The notes: generated by a model from the sequence alone, not told the origin. 22,258 bases of DNA from an uncultured Mucilaginibacter sp. (GCF_946481715.1 NZ_CAMLOV010000086.1:1-22258), one strand, 5' to 3'; positions 7,544-14,952 are shown, counted from the first letter of the stretch. A program made the numbers and translations.

Positions 7544-8425
7544 TTAGTAGTTACGGGCATCTAAACCCCATAATAATTTAGTCCTTAACGTTTGCAAATA
7601 GCTTTCATTATTCATGCGGATCAAATTGAGTTTAAAATCCGCCTTGTAAACCCTAAACTGCATGGTTTTATCAATAACCGCAGTACGGCTATCGCATGAT
7701 ATAATATAGTTGGTGCCACGGCACTCTACCTCGAAAGATAGCTTGCTGGTATCGGGCAGTATAATAGGCCTTACATTTAAATTATGCGGCGATACCGGGG
7801 TAAGCGCTATACTGTTTGATTGTGGGAAAATAATAGGCCCGCCGCAGCTAAGCGAATACGCCGTTGAGCCGGTAGAAGTTGATATAATGATGCCATCGCC
7901 CCAGTACGAGTTTAAAAACTCATCATTAAGGGATACATGCGTGGTGATCATGGCGGAGTCGTCGCGTTTGTGAATGGTTACATCATTCAGTGCAAAGTTA
8001 TCGTCGCCGAATATTTTCTCGTCAGATTCAATGATCAGCAGTTCGCGGCTATCCAGCGTATATTCTTTGTTCACTACGGCATGCATAGCGGCGGCAATAT
8101 CGTTTTTGTTAATACTTGCTAAAAAACCAAGCCTGCCAAAATTAATGCCTATTACCGGCACCCCGCTATCGCGGATAACGGTTACCATATCAAGCAAGGT
8201 ACCGTCGCCGCCAATAGTGATAAAAATATCGATGAAATCTTTTATAGGGTCGCCCGCTTTCAGCACGTTGTAGGCGGAGGTATCTACGTTCCCCTGTAGA
8301 TACTCGTTAAACTGATGGTGCACATAAACATCCACCTGGTGCAGTACGAGGCTATCAAACACCTGCCGTATGTAGGGGAATACCTGGGGGTCGTTAAACT
8401 GACGTCCGTAAACTGCTATCTTCAT
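7544..8425 (-). CDS. nadK: NAD kinase
   Basis: Phosphorylates NAD to NADP in the cytoplasm. The 293 residues carry GGDGT at 72-76 (with the catalytic Asp74), GINFGRLGFLA at 93-103, the ribose-binding NDVTIHK at 147-153 (Asp where many enzymes have Glu), and GDGIIISTSTGSTAY at 176-190. The start gives MKIAVYGRQF, the usual opening for the phylum. It is the first gene of a nadK-porG unit. Upstream, where relatives commonly have the CBS gene directly adjacent, there is instead a 534-bp gap with a pseudogene remnant and a divergent LuxR gene. No consensus promoter was recognised before it. Confidence 0.96.
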   Translation of the reverse strand: MKIAVYGRQFNDPQVFPYIRQVFDSLVLHQVDVYVHHQFNEYLQGNVDTSAYNVLKAGDPIKDFIDIFITIGGDGTLLDMVTVIRDSGVPVIGINFGRLGFLASINKNDIAAAMHAVVNKEYTLDSRELLIIESDEKIFGDDNFALNDVTIHKRDDSAMITTHVSLNDEFLNSYWGDGIIISTSTGSTAYSLSCGGPIIFPQSNSIALTPVSPHNLNVRPIILPDTSKLSFEVECRGTNYIISCDSRTAVIDKTMQFRVYKADFKLNLIRMNNESYLQTLRTKLLWGLDARNY

Positions 8426-8531
8426 TCAAATAAAAAAACGAATATCGAACTTTGGATGTAAAAACAGGCAGTAAATATTAAAATGATCAATTAGGGCGGT
8501 ATATTGGTTGAATGACAATTAATATCCTTAA

Positions 8532-8630
8532 ATCCTTTGCGATAGCCTTAAACCCTACAAATGGGATATAATCGGCGCCTGCATAGCATTGCTTGGAGCT
8601 TGCATTATCATGTTTGCGCTACGGAAATAA
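8532..8630 (+). pseudogene. 3' remnant of a YnfA/UPF0060-family membrane protein gene
   Basis: In this frame 32 codons end at TAA 8628-8630 and read ..CDSLKPYKWDIIGACIAL, then LGACIIMFALRK. This matches the C-terminal helix of YnfA (UPF0060) proteins, typically VDxxKPDxxDIIGAxIALxGxxIIxxAPRK, a small four-helix inner-membrane family. There is no start codon: the frame opens after a stop at 8529. Just upstream (about 8494-8515) the bases could encode a GG-I/V-Y-like scrap of the preceding helix, but in shifted frames with stops. The first three helices are missing. This is a decayed gene, not a functional one; the family call is by pattern recognition. Confidence 0.7.
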
Positions 8631-8885
8631 AAATTGTGATAAGGTATAAGCTTTATAGCTAACAAAACAGAAGCAAGCACCCGGCCACTTGCCTCGAAAG
8701 GCGTTGTTTAATTGAAAAAAATGCAAATAGCCCCCAATCTGCAAATTATTCTTTTCCACACAGCCGGGTTAGCCCGCTTTGTTTCTGAAATCGTTCAATC
8801 ACCAACGCAACTATTTTTTATTTTAATTAATTAATTTGCAAACAGTTACGCAGCGATGCGAATATCTGATTATAAAAGCCCGAAA

Positions 8886-8909
8886 AAAATACCCAACATT
8901 AGGTATTTT
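8886..8909. promoter_or_regulatory. palindrome upstream of the LuxR-type gene
   Basis: Half-sites AAAATACC and GGTATTTT are perfect inverted repeats around an 8-bp centre, ending 50 bp before the LuxR-type start. The size and place suit a dimeric regulator, possibly the adjacent HTH protein itself. No T-run follows, so a terminator is unlikely. Confidence 0.4.
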
Positions 8910-8959
8910 AACAACCATTTTTAGATAGATCCCTATTAATTGACTGTGCCCCAACCGCT

Positions 8960-9622
8960 ATGGACCAAAACCTTAAACAACGGCTCAACAATATTCGCCT
9001 GTTTGCAGATGAATTGCCCTCTGCATTAATTATACACGACGCCGTAACACTCGAAATTATTTACATGAACCGTACAGGCCTGGATATTTTAGGCACTACG
9101 CTTGATGATTTGCAGGCAATGGACCCGGGGATTTACCACGCTAAGTATTTTAACACCGAAGACAGTAACGACTATGTGCCCAAAATAATGCATATTATGC
9201 ACAGCCAGGTAAACGAGCAGGTATCTTACTTTCAACAGGTACGCGTGCCGCAGAATACCGAATGGCAGCTATTTGTGAGCAATACGAAGGTTTTTGCCCG
9301 TAACGAAGCGGGGGATACAACGCATTTGATTACCACTGCCGGGCTGATAGACCCGGTGCATCATATTACCTCCAAAGTAAACCGGGTTATGGACGAGATA
9401 TACTTTTTGCGTGCCAACAACCCATTGTTCCTGACGCTTACCCGCCGCGAAAAGGAAGTACTTAAACAGATGGCAATGGGCAGTAACTCGAGTGAGATAG
9501 CCGAAAAATTGTTCATCTCTCCGGCAACTGCTGATACGCACCGCCGCAATATCCGCAACAAGCTAAACTTAAAAAACAACTACGACGCTGTTAAATTTGC
9601 GCAGGCCTACAACTTACTCTAA
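8960..9622 (+). CDS. PAS-like sensor with LuxR-type HTH transcriptional regulator
   Basis: A probable one-component regulator. Of 220 residues, the N-terminal part (about 10-130) has the pattern of a PAS fold: ALIIHDAVTLEIIYMNRTGLDILG at 22-45, then FQQVRVPQNTEWQLFVSNTKVF near 91-112. The C-terminal part is a GerE/LuxR helix-turn-helix with LTRREKEVL at 160-168, SSEIAEKLFISPATADTHRRNI at 177-198 and KLNLKNN after it. It has no transmembrane segment or phospho-receiver domain. It is divergent from nadK and convergent with the DUF885 gene, with six bases between their stop codons. The ligand and targets are unknown; a palindrome 50 bp upstream might be an autoregulatory site. Confidence 0.88.
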   Translation: MDQNLKQRLNNIRLFADELPSALIIHDAVTLEIIYMNRTGLDILGTTLDDLQAMDPGIYHAKYFNTEDSNDYVPKIMHIMHSQVNEQVSYFQQVRVPQNTEWQLFVSNTKVFARNEAGDTTHLITTAGLIDPVHHITSKVNRVMDEIYFLRANNPLFLTLTRREKEVLKQMAMGSNSSEIAEKLFISPATADTHRRNIRNKLNLKNNYDAVKFAQAYNLL

Positions 9623-9628
9623 GCCTGG

Positions 9629-10936
9629 TTACTTTGCCAGCTCGTCCATAGTTACCTCGTTGCTCAGTAGTTGCCCAAATAGCTCCCAGCGCTTTGCAGG
9701 GTCTTTGGCGGTGCCTCCGTGCTTTTCGATATGTTTTTTCACCAGGTCGAGCCCGTAGTTGTAATTGATAACGTACGCCCTGTATTTTTTTATAAAGCTT
9801 ACCGATTTATCGGCTGTCTCGTCGTTCATCAGGCAATATTTTCTGAGGTAATTGCTGGCTTTGTTTTTACTCCAGTTATCATCTATCAAACCGCGTGCGG
9901 CTTCGTTGCGGGCATAATTTAGGTTACCTTTAATAGCAAGCGCCCTAAAATAGGCATCGGCACCGGCGGTATCCAAACCGGCAAGCGGCAACAAAACATT
10001 TTTGGCAAACTTTATCTTTTCATCGCCGGGGAAAGCCATTTCGATACCGTAGTTGGCACTGCCCTCGGCAATAAGCGATTGCGGGCTAAACAGCGGGTAC
10101 ATAGAAAGCTCTACGTACCCCCTATCGTGGTAAAGGTTTTTCTCCAGCAGCATATTATACACATGGTGGCCCGGGTAGCTTTCGTGGCTGCCCACATCTA
10201 TGGCACGGTCTATAAATATCTTCAGGTCGGTGTTTATTTGCACTACGCTTTGGTATTTGCCTTTGTACCAATTGTAGCCGTTCCAGGGTTTATCGGTAAC
10301 AAATTCCAGCGCGAAGGATTCGCCGGCGGGCAGCTTATAATGCGCCAGTGTGCGCTTGCGCGATTCGGCTATGGCAGCTTTTATAACCGGGTCAAGCTTA
10401 TCCTTCGGGATGATGAACTTGTTGGCCAGTTTTTGAAAGCGGTCGTTCACGTTGCCTTTGCCCGGCAAAAGGCTATCAAGCAGGGCCAATTGGCCTTTAA
10501 AGTAATCCTCGGTGTTAACGGGTGCCGCAACACCGAAAAGTTGCTTCGATTCCTGGTCGAATGTACTGGTCTCGCCCGAAAATATTTTAATCCGCCCGCT
10601 GAAAGACGCCAACTGATCGTACAGCCAGTTAGCCCGCATTTTATTGGAATCAACTTCGGCAGAGGCCGACAGCAGCTTAATATCGTTCATCAGGCTATTT
10701 ACCGATGCCAGCAGGCTATCGCGCGGAAACTCGTCGCCTTCTACAGGTTTTGGCTTCAGCGAATCGGGACCGTAGTAAGCATCCACAAAATCTTTATCGT
10801 ATTCGCCAATGGTTAAGCCAAGGCGTACATATTCGGCAGCGTATTTATTAAGGAGTTTGGTTTCGGGCTTATCGGCATTTTTGGTACACGAAATGGCCAA
10901 AACGGATATTAAGAACAGGAAAAAACGATTTTTCAT
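9629..10936 (-). CDS. DUF885-family lipoprotein, predicted metallopeptidase
   Basis: A probable periplasm-facing zinc peptidase of the DUF885 family. Of 435 residues, the N-terminus is a lipoprotein signal (MKNRFFLFLISVLAISC, lipobox LAIS-C with Cys17). The body carries HESYPGHH at 251-258, the DUF885 version of a zinc-binding HExxxGH motif, and EGSANYG at 291-297, where the family's third ligand glutamate (often EGWA) is expected. Substrates are unknown. It ends six bases from the convergent LuxR gene. A TAGCTTTG -7 element lies 27 bp before the start, so it is likely transcribed alone. An intergenic repeat lies between it and the CBS gene upstream. Confidence 0.88.
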   Translation of the reverse strand: MKNRFFLFLISVLAISCTKNADKPETKLLNKYAAEYVRLGLTIGEYDKDFVDAYYGPDSLKPKPVEGDEFPRDSLLASVNSLMNDIKLLSASAEVDSNKMRANWLYDQLASFSGRIKIFSGETSTFDQESKQLFGVAAPVNTEDYFKGQLALLDSLLPGKGNVNDRFQKLANKFIIPKDKLDPVIKAAIAESRKRTLAHYKLPAGESFALEFVTDKPWNGYNWYKGKYQSVVQINTDLKIFIDRAIDVGSHESYPGHHVYNMLLEKNLYHDRGYVELSMYPLFSPQSLIAEGSANYGIEMAFPGDEKIKFAKNVLLPLAGLDTAGADAYFRALAIKGNLNYARNEAARGLIDDNWSKNKASNYLRKYCLMNDETADKSVSFIKKYRAYVINYNYGLDLVKKHIEKHGGTAKDPAKRWELFGQLLSNEVTMDELAK

Positions 10937-10963
10937 GAGGCGTGGTTAGCGTAGTAGGGGTTG

Positions 10964-10971
10964 CAAAGCTA
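10964..10971 (-). promoter_or_regulatory. candidate -7 element of the DUF885 gene
   Basis: The minus strand reads TAGCTTTG, a perfect TAnnTTTG, 27 bp before the ATG. The -33 position is T/C-rich without a clean TTTG, so the call rests mainly on the -7 box and its distance to the start. Confidence 0.5.
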
Positions 10972-11019
10972 TAAAAATAGGTTGGGTAGCGGAGAAAAGT
11001 TTGAGTTTTTTACAACTAT

Positions 11020-11121
11020 CGTCATTGCGAGGAGGAACGACGAAGCAACCATCGGCAAGCAGATCGGGCTTGCAAAGCTGCGCTGTACACCGATGATTGC
11101 CGCGCTTCGCTCGCAAAGACG
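11020..11121. repeat. REP/MITE-like palindromic intergenic element
   Basis: A 102-bp element whose left arm (11020-11055, beginning CGTCATTGCGAGGAGGAACG) and right arm (11090-11121, reverse complement beginning CGTCTTTGCGAGCGAAGC) are imperfect inverted repeats ending at a shared CATCGG. The CGTCATTGCGAGGAnnAACGA..GAAGCAA ends match a common non-coding repeat family of Sphingobacteriaceae and other bacteria. It has no ORF. It lies in the gap between the CBS gene (stop 9 bp away) and DUF885. Confidence 0.75.
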
Positions 11122-11130
11122 AGTTTATAA

Positions 11131-11793
11131 TTAAAGATTCAAATAGTTCATAAACGAATCAAACCTGTCCTTCGCATTGTCATTATGGTCGGTGAAGTTG
11201 AAGGTTGCTTTTACGTCGTATTCGTAACGGATGAAAGTGGCAATGATGTTGGAGATATCCTGCTTGTTTACTTTTAGGGTAACCTCCATACGCGTACTAT
11301 CCGGGAAGGTGCGTGTATACGAGCTAAGTATTTGCGCATTATCCGATTCCACAATTTGCGACATGTGTGCCAGTGAGTTATTTTTATTGCTGATCTCCAG
11401 CACGATGATGCCCCCCGGCTCGCTTACCGAGGTAAGCTTAGCGAAGTACTCGTTCATAGTGTTGATAGAGATAAGCCCTATATAATCCTTTTTGATATCG
11501 AGCACCGGCACCACGCTCAGGCGCTGCTCGTAAAACAGGCGGATAACATCGTAAATATGCTGCTCTTCCAGCACGTAAGGGTTAACAAGCGATAGCGCAA
11601 GCGCGCCTATCGGGGTATTGTAGTCGGGTTCTTCTATCAGGTCGTCTTCGGCTAACAGCCCTAAAAACTGCTCTTCGTTTACAATTGGCAGGTGGCGCAC
11701 CCGAAATTCGGCCATACGGTCGAACACCTTCTGGATGGTATCAGAAGTGTGTACCGGGGGAATGGCATCCGAAATTAGCTCAACCGCAAGCAT
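11131..11793 (-). CDS. CBS-pair protein with C-terminal ACT-like domain
   Basis: A probable cytoplasmic sensor that binds adenine nucleotides through a CBS pair. Of 220 residues, CBS1 spans about 8-62 (PPVHTSDTIQKVFDRM, HLPIVNEEQFLGLLAEDDL) and CBS2 about 68-118 (VNPYVLEEQHIYDVIRLF, SVVPVLDIKKDYIGLI). A region at about 126-195 (GGIIVLEISNKNNSLAHMSQ..) has the alternating strand-helix look of an ACT domain, as in AcuB-like proteins. Its start lies three bases after the hydrolase stop, so the two form an operon. In many Bacteroidota this gene directly precedes nadK; here about 2.7 kb intervenes. The partner enzyme is unknown. Confidence 0.85.
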   Translation of the reverse strand: MLAVELISDAIPPVHTSDTIQKVFDRMAEFRVRHLPIVNEEQFLGLLAEDDLIEEPDYNTPIGALALSLVNPYVLEEQHIYDVIRLFYEQRLSVVPVLDIKKDYIGLISINTMNEYFAKLTSVSEPGGIIVLEISNKNNSLAHMSQIVESDNAQILSSYTRTFPDSTRMEVTLKVNKQDISNIIATFIRYEYDVKATFNFTDHNDNAKDRFDSFMNYLNL

Positions 11794-11796
11794 ATT

Positions 11797-12558
11797 TTAT
11801 TGTTTTAGTTTATCTAAAAACACTTTTAAGTACTTATTAAATTCTTCGGGGCGCTCCATCATTGGCGCATGCCCGCATTTGTCAACCCAGTACAAGTACG
11901 AGTTTGGCAGCAGTTCGTTAAACTCAACAGCCACCTCGGGTGGGGTTATTTTATCGTCCCTGCCCCATATTAACGCAACAGGCATCGTTATCTTGCGCAG
12001 GTCGCCTTTCATATTGTGGCGGATGGCAGATTTTGCCATGGCCAGTATGCGGATCACCTTTGCGCGGTCGTTAATGCTTTCGTAAACTTCGTCTACCATT
12101 TCTTTTGACGCCACCGCAGGGTCGTAAAAAGTGTACTCTACTTTTGCTTTTACAAACTCATAGTTCTCGCGGCGCGGGAACGAACCACCAAATGCATTCT
12201 CATACAGGCCCGAACTACCGGTTAATACCAGGGCTTTTACATAACCCGGGTGTGCCAAAACATATATTAACCCAACATGCCCGCCAAGCGAATTACCCAG
12301 CATGGTTATCCTGGTTAGTTTTTTAAACTTAATGAATTTGTGTACAAATTTTGAGAGGGCACGCACACCGGTTGTAAGTATGGGCATATCGTAAATTGGC
12401 AGAATAGGGATAATAACCCGGTAATGCGGGCTAAACTCTTCTATCACTTTTTCCCAGTTGCTCAATGCGCCCATCAGGCCGTGCAAAAGCAGCAATGGTT
12501 CGCCTTGTCCTTCTTCTACGTATGTAAACCCCTTTTCTTCCTTCAGTACAAAATTCAT
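11797..12558 (-). CDS. alpha/beta hydrolase
   Basis: A cytoplasmic alpha/beta-hydrolase-fold enzyme of unknown substrate. The 253 residues show the oxyanion-hole HG (LLLLHGLMG at 22-30), the nucleophile elbow GNSLGG with Ser90 at 88-93, the acid in WGRDDKITPP (Asp202 by alignment to GxxDxxxP) and the catalytic His230 in CGHAPMMERP. The cap between about 115 and 185 is short and helical. There is no signal peptide. It is the first gene of a two-gene unit with the CBS protein. Esterase, lyase and dienelactone-type relatives cannot be told apart from sequence alone. Confidence 0.92.
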   Translation of the reverse strand: MNFVLKEEKGFTYVEEGQGEPLLLLHGLMGALSNWEKVIEEFSPHYRVIIPILPIYDMPILTTGVRALSKFVHKFIKFKKLTRITMLGNSLGGHVGLIYVLAHPGYVKALVLTGSSGLYENAFGGSFPRRENYEFVKAKVEYTFYDPAVASKEMVDEVYESINDRAKVIRILAMAKSAIRHNMKGDLRKITMPVALIWGRDDKITPPEVAVEFNELLPNSYLYWVDKCGHAPMMERPEEFNKYLKVFLDKLKQ

Positions 12559-12681
12559 ATATGCTTCGTCAAATATCGCTTTAAACCTTGCAGACCGTTT
12601 TTAGTTTCAGTCTGAAAAGTTGTAAATACTACGGTAAATTTAGTTTATTAGGGTATACCTGCAACAATTTTAACAATTAAA

Positions 12682-13131
12682 TTATCCCAACAGTTGTTTA
12701 ACCACTTCTGATACGGTTTTACCATCAGCCTGGCCTGCAAGTTCTTTATTGGCAAGGCCCATAACCCGGCCCATATCTTTTACCGATGTTACGCCAAGGC
12801 GTTCAATTACCTCCTGTATATAGCCTTCAATCTCAAAACGGGTCATTTGTTGCGGCAGGTAGGGTTCAATTACATACATCTCTGCCATCTCAACCTCGTA
12901 CAGATCCTCGCGGTTTTGTGCCTTGTAAATATCTGCCGATTCTTTACGCTGCTTTATCAATTTTTGCAGCACTTTTATCTCCGCTTCTTTGGTTAACTCT
13001 TCGGCGGCGCCTTTTTCTGTTTTAGCCAGCAACAGAGCCGATTTTATGGCCCGCAAGCCGCGCAAGCGGTCGGGTTGCTTGGATAACATAGCTTGTTTGA
13101 TATCCTGGTCTATTTGTGTAATGAGTGACAT
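12682..13131 (-). CDS. yqeY: GatB/YqeY domain protein
   Basis: A free-standing YqeY protein, homologous to the C-terminal tRNA-binding tail of the GatB subunit of Asp/Glu-tRNA amidotransferase; its own function is not established. The 149 residues match the family length. Seen are the N-terminal KQAMLSKQPDRLRGLRAIKSALL, the charged helix with KVLQKLIKQRKESADIY, EPYLPQQMTRFEIEGYIQ in the middle and the C-terminal MGRVMGLANKELAGQADGKTVSEVVKQLL. It lies 89 bp after the SDR gene on the same strand, with intergenic repeats between, so cotranscription is uncertain. Confidence 0.93.
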   Translation of the reverse strand: MSLITQIDQDIKQAMLSKQPDRLRGLRAIKSALLLAKTEKGAAEELTKEAEIKVLQKLIKQRKESADIYKAQNREDLYEVEMAEMYVIEPYLPQQMTRFEIEGYIQEVIERLGVTSVKDMGRVMGLANKELAGQADGKTVSEVVKQLLG

Positions 13132-13139
13132 TTAATTTG

Positions 13140-13222
13140 TGATTTTAGATTTACGATTTTAGATTTTTTTATTCGGGCGTTCTTATTTTAATTTCATCTG
13201 CACATCTGAAATCTGCACATCT
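13140..13222. repeat. short intergenic repeats between SDR and yqeY
   Basis: GATTTTAGATTTACGATTTTAGATTT contains GATTTTAGATTT twice in a row (13141-13152 and 13155-13166, second copy after ACGATTTT overlap). Nearer the SDR gene, ATCTGCACATCT occurs twice (13196-13207 and 13211-13222), the second overlapping the SDR stop codon. The same 12-mer follows murI at 69-80. Such short AT-rich and 12-mer motifs are common in intergenic DNA of this family; the function is unknown. Confidence 0.5.
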
Positions 13223-13979
13223 ACTTCCTATATATATTGGTTGCTGCCGCCTGTGCAGTTGGCATTATTACAATATCGTTTATGTTTACATGCGCCGGGC
13301 GCGATGCTACAAACCAAATGGTTTCGGCAACATCCTGCGCTACCAGCGGCTCAAAGCCATCATATACTTTTTTGGCACGTTCTTTATCGCCTTTAAAACG
13401 CACCTCGCTAAACTCGGTCTCTACGGCGCCGGGGTGTATTGCAGTTACTTTTATACCATGGCTTAGCAAATCAAGCCGCATACCTTTATTTAACGCATCA
13501 ACCGCGTGTTTGGTGGCGCAATATACGTTGCCGTTAGTATAAACTTCCTTGCCTGCTATCGAGCCTAAGTTTATAATGTGCCCAAAACCATTGTCAATCA
13601 TCCAGTTGCTCACCACACGGCTTACATACAACAAGCCCTTTATATTGGTATCAATCATGGTTTCCCAATCGTCGTAACTGCCTTTGTCTATGGGGTCCAG
13701 CCCCTGGCTTAGCCCGGCGTTGTTCACCAATACATCCACCTGTTTCCATTCTTCGGGCAAGCCCTGCAGGTTTTCTATTACCTGCTGCTTGCTGCGTACA
13801 TCAAAGCAGGAAATTGCTACTTCTACATTGTATTTATCATTCAGCACCTCGCCAAGCCGCTCTAAACGCTGCATGCGGCGGCCGGTAAGTACCAGGTTGT
13901 AACCCTCGCGGGCAAATGTGTGAGCACAGGCCTCGCCTATCCCCGCGGTAGCGCCTGTTATTAATGCAATCTTAGCCAT
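13221..13979 (-). CDS. short-chain dehydrogenase, YdfG-like
   Basis: An NAD(P)-dependent short-chain dehydrogenase/reductase. The 252 residues carry the cofactor motif TGATAGIG at 8-15, TGRR at 32-35 (two arginines after the second strand, suggesting NADPH), NNAG at 86-89, and the catalytic Ser140, Tyr153 and Lys157 (YCATK). The C-terminal region VNINDIVIMPTAQAA resembles YdfG, the NADP-dependent 3-hydroxy acid/serine dehydrogenase, which is the closest family guess. It is monocistronic or leads a loose unit with yqeY. The upstream 235 bp carry tandem repeats and no recognised promoter. The substrate is not determined. Confidence 0.92.
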   Translation of the reverse strand: MAKIALITGATAGIGEACAHTFAREGYNLVLTGRRMQRLERLGEVLNDKYNVEVAISCFDVRSKQQVIENLQGLPEEWKQVDVLVNNAGLSQGLDPIDKGSYDDWETMIDTNIKGLLYVSRVVSNWMIDNGFGHIINLGSIAGKEVYTNGNVYCATKHAVDALNKGMRLDLLSHGIKVTAIHPGAVETEFSEVRFKGDKERAKKVYDGFEPLVAQDVAETIWFVASRPAHVNINDIVIMPTAQAAATNIYRK

Positions 13980-14024
13980 AGGTAGTGTAACTATCGGCAG
14001 CGAAATTATGTTTTATTTAGGGAA

Positions 14025-14110
14025 GGTTATAATGTTGAAAGGTTGTAACGTTGGAAAGTTGCAATGTTATGAGAAGTTAAAAAAGTTGGAAGGGTTTGAG
14101 ACGTTAAAAA
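14025..14110. repeat. degenerate tandem repeat between porT and SDR
   Basis: About five imperfect units of 16-18 bp follow one another: GGTTATAATGTTGAAA, GGTTGTAACGTTGGAAA, GTTGCAATGTTATGAGAA, GTTAAAAAAGTTGGAAG and GGTTTGAGACGTTAAAAA. Each is built on GTTG-AA-GTT. There is no coding signal on either strand. The pattern looks like slippage-type or family-specific intergenic filler. Confidence 0.55.
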
Positions 14111-14149
14111 AAATCGGCCTTATTAAATAATCGCAATCAACAAACCTAC

Positions 14150-14213
14150 AATCAATGCTTGTGTAAAATCAGTATCAATCTGTGTAATCCTACCAAAATC
14201 GGGGTAATCAAAA
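14150..14213. repeat. AATCTGTGTAATC-type intergenic repeat after porT
   Basis: Repeated ATCA/GTGTAA(T) words (ATCAATGCTTGTGTAA, ATCAATCTGTGTAATC, ATCGGGGTAATC) run up to two bases before the porT stop. They match a common low-complexity intergenic style of the family. No terminator hairpin was found here, so porT may lack a strong intrinsic terminator. Confidence 0.4.
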
Positions 14214-14214
14214 A

Positions 14215-14952
14215 CTACTCAAAATACAAACTAAACATTATGGTGTGCAGCGATAGCTTGTTGATAGGTGCGGAAAATGGGTGGTTCTCGCGTATTAAAA
14301 GGTTGCCGAAGGTATTGGTCACCTTAATTTCGGGCGATAGCTTAAAGTATTCGAAGTATATATCGAAACCAAAGCCGGCTTCGTATGAGGAGTAACTTTT
14401 GGTGTTTTTTACAATGCGCTCTAAAGGGGCGGTGTTTTCGCCGTCTTTTTTACCGCCAATGGCTGCTGAGAATTTTACGCCACCGAGGAGATACGCCCGC
14501 AGGTTGCCCACACGATCAGATTTTAGCTTTACCGATAGCGGGAAATCTACCGTGGTGGTTTGCACGGCTTTATCAATTGGGTCGGTAGTGTTAGCGAAGG
14601 TGTAGCGCAGTTTCCTATCGGAGAATACCAGCGACGGCGTGGTGCGCACTTCCAGGTGGTCGGTTATACGGTAACGGGTGATAAAGCCCACGGCAAAGCC
14701 AGGTGTTGTTTTAGAGCTGATGCCGGTGAGCGAATCGGTAACGTAGGTATGAGAGTCGGTATCAAAAAAAGGCGCACGCCAATTTGGCTGCTTTACAATT
14801 TTAAAATCGCTGTTTACATAGGAGAAACTAAACCCGAAACTCAGGTCGGTTTGATCTGCACCCCCACCCCATGCCGGCGAAAACTGTTGTGCGCGCAGCA
14901 AACCGCTGCAACACAATAGTACCAGTAAAGTGGCCAGGTAACGTTTTATCAT
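14215..14952 (-). CDS. porT: type IX secretion protein PorT
   Basis: An outer-membrane beta-barrel protein of the PorT/SprT family, required in relatives for type IX secretion (T9SS). The 245 residues have a signal peptide (cleavage near LRA-Q at about 21). Then come LSFGFSFSYVNSDFKIVKQ, TPGFAVGFITRYRITDHLEVRTTPSLVFSDRKL, the core PorT pattern of short strands with an RxxPSL turn, and KSYSSYEAGFGFDIYFEYFKLSPEIKV, ending in SLYFE as a barrel C-terminal strand. Its ATG overlaps the ubiE stop by four bases (ATGA), and ubiE-porT is a familiar Bacteroidota pair. Together with porG it points to T9SS in this organism, though machinery genes such as porK/L/M/N are not here. Confidence 0.82.
   Translation of the reverse strand: MIKRYLATLLVLLCCSGLLRAQQFSPAWGGGADQTDLSFGFSFSYVNSDFKIVKQPNWRAPFFDTDSHTYVTDSLTGISSKTTPGFAVGFITRYRITDHLEVRTTPSLVFSDRKLRYTFANTTDPIDKAVQTTTVDFPLSVKLKSDRVGNLRAYLLGGVKFSAAIGGKKDGENTAPLERIVKNTKSYSSYEAGFGFDIYFEYFKLSPEIKVTNTFGNLLIRENHPFSAPINKLSLHTIMFSLYFE

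Larger units (their letters stand above)
8426..8959. other. 534-bp divergent intergenic region between nadK and the LuxR gene
   Basis: This stretch holds a YnfA-like pseudogene tail at 8532-8630 (+) and a palindrome at 8886-8909. The sequence from 8631 to 8885 shows no ORF, RNA gene or clear repeat. It must contain promoters for both flanking genes, but none matches the TTTG-N19-TAnnTTTG pattern well enough to call. Confidence 0.6.

Noticed and set aside
8561..8660. 33-codon ORF starting at ATG 8561 in another frame
   Set aside because: The overlapping frame matches a YnfA C-terminus far better, and this frame has no pattern.
10079..10816. 245-codon plus-strand ORF opposite the DUF885 gene
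   Set aside because: It is a shadow frame of a gene with clear lipobox and HESYPGHH motifs; its own translation has no recognisable pattern.
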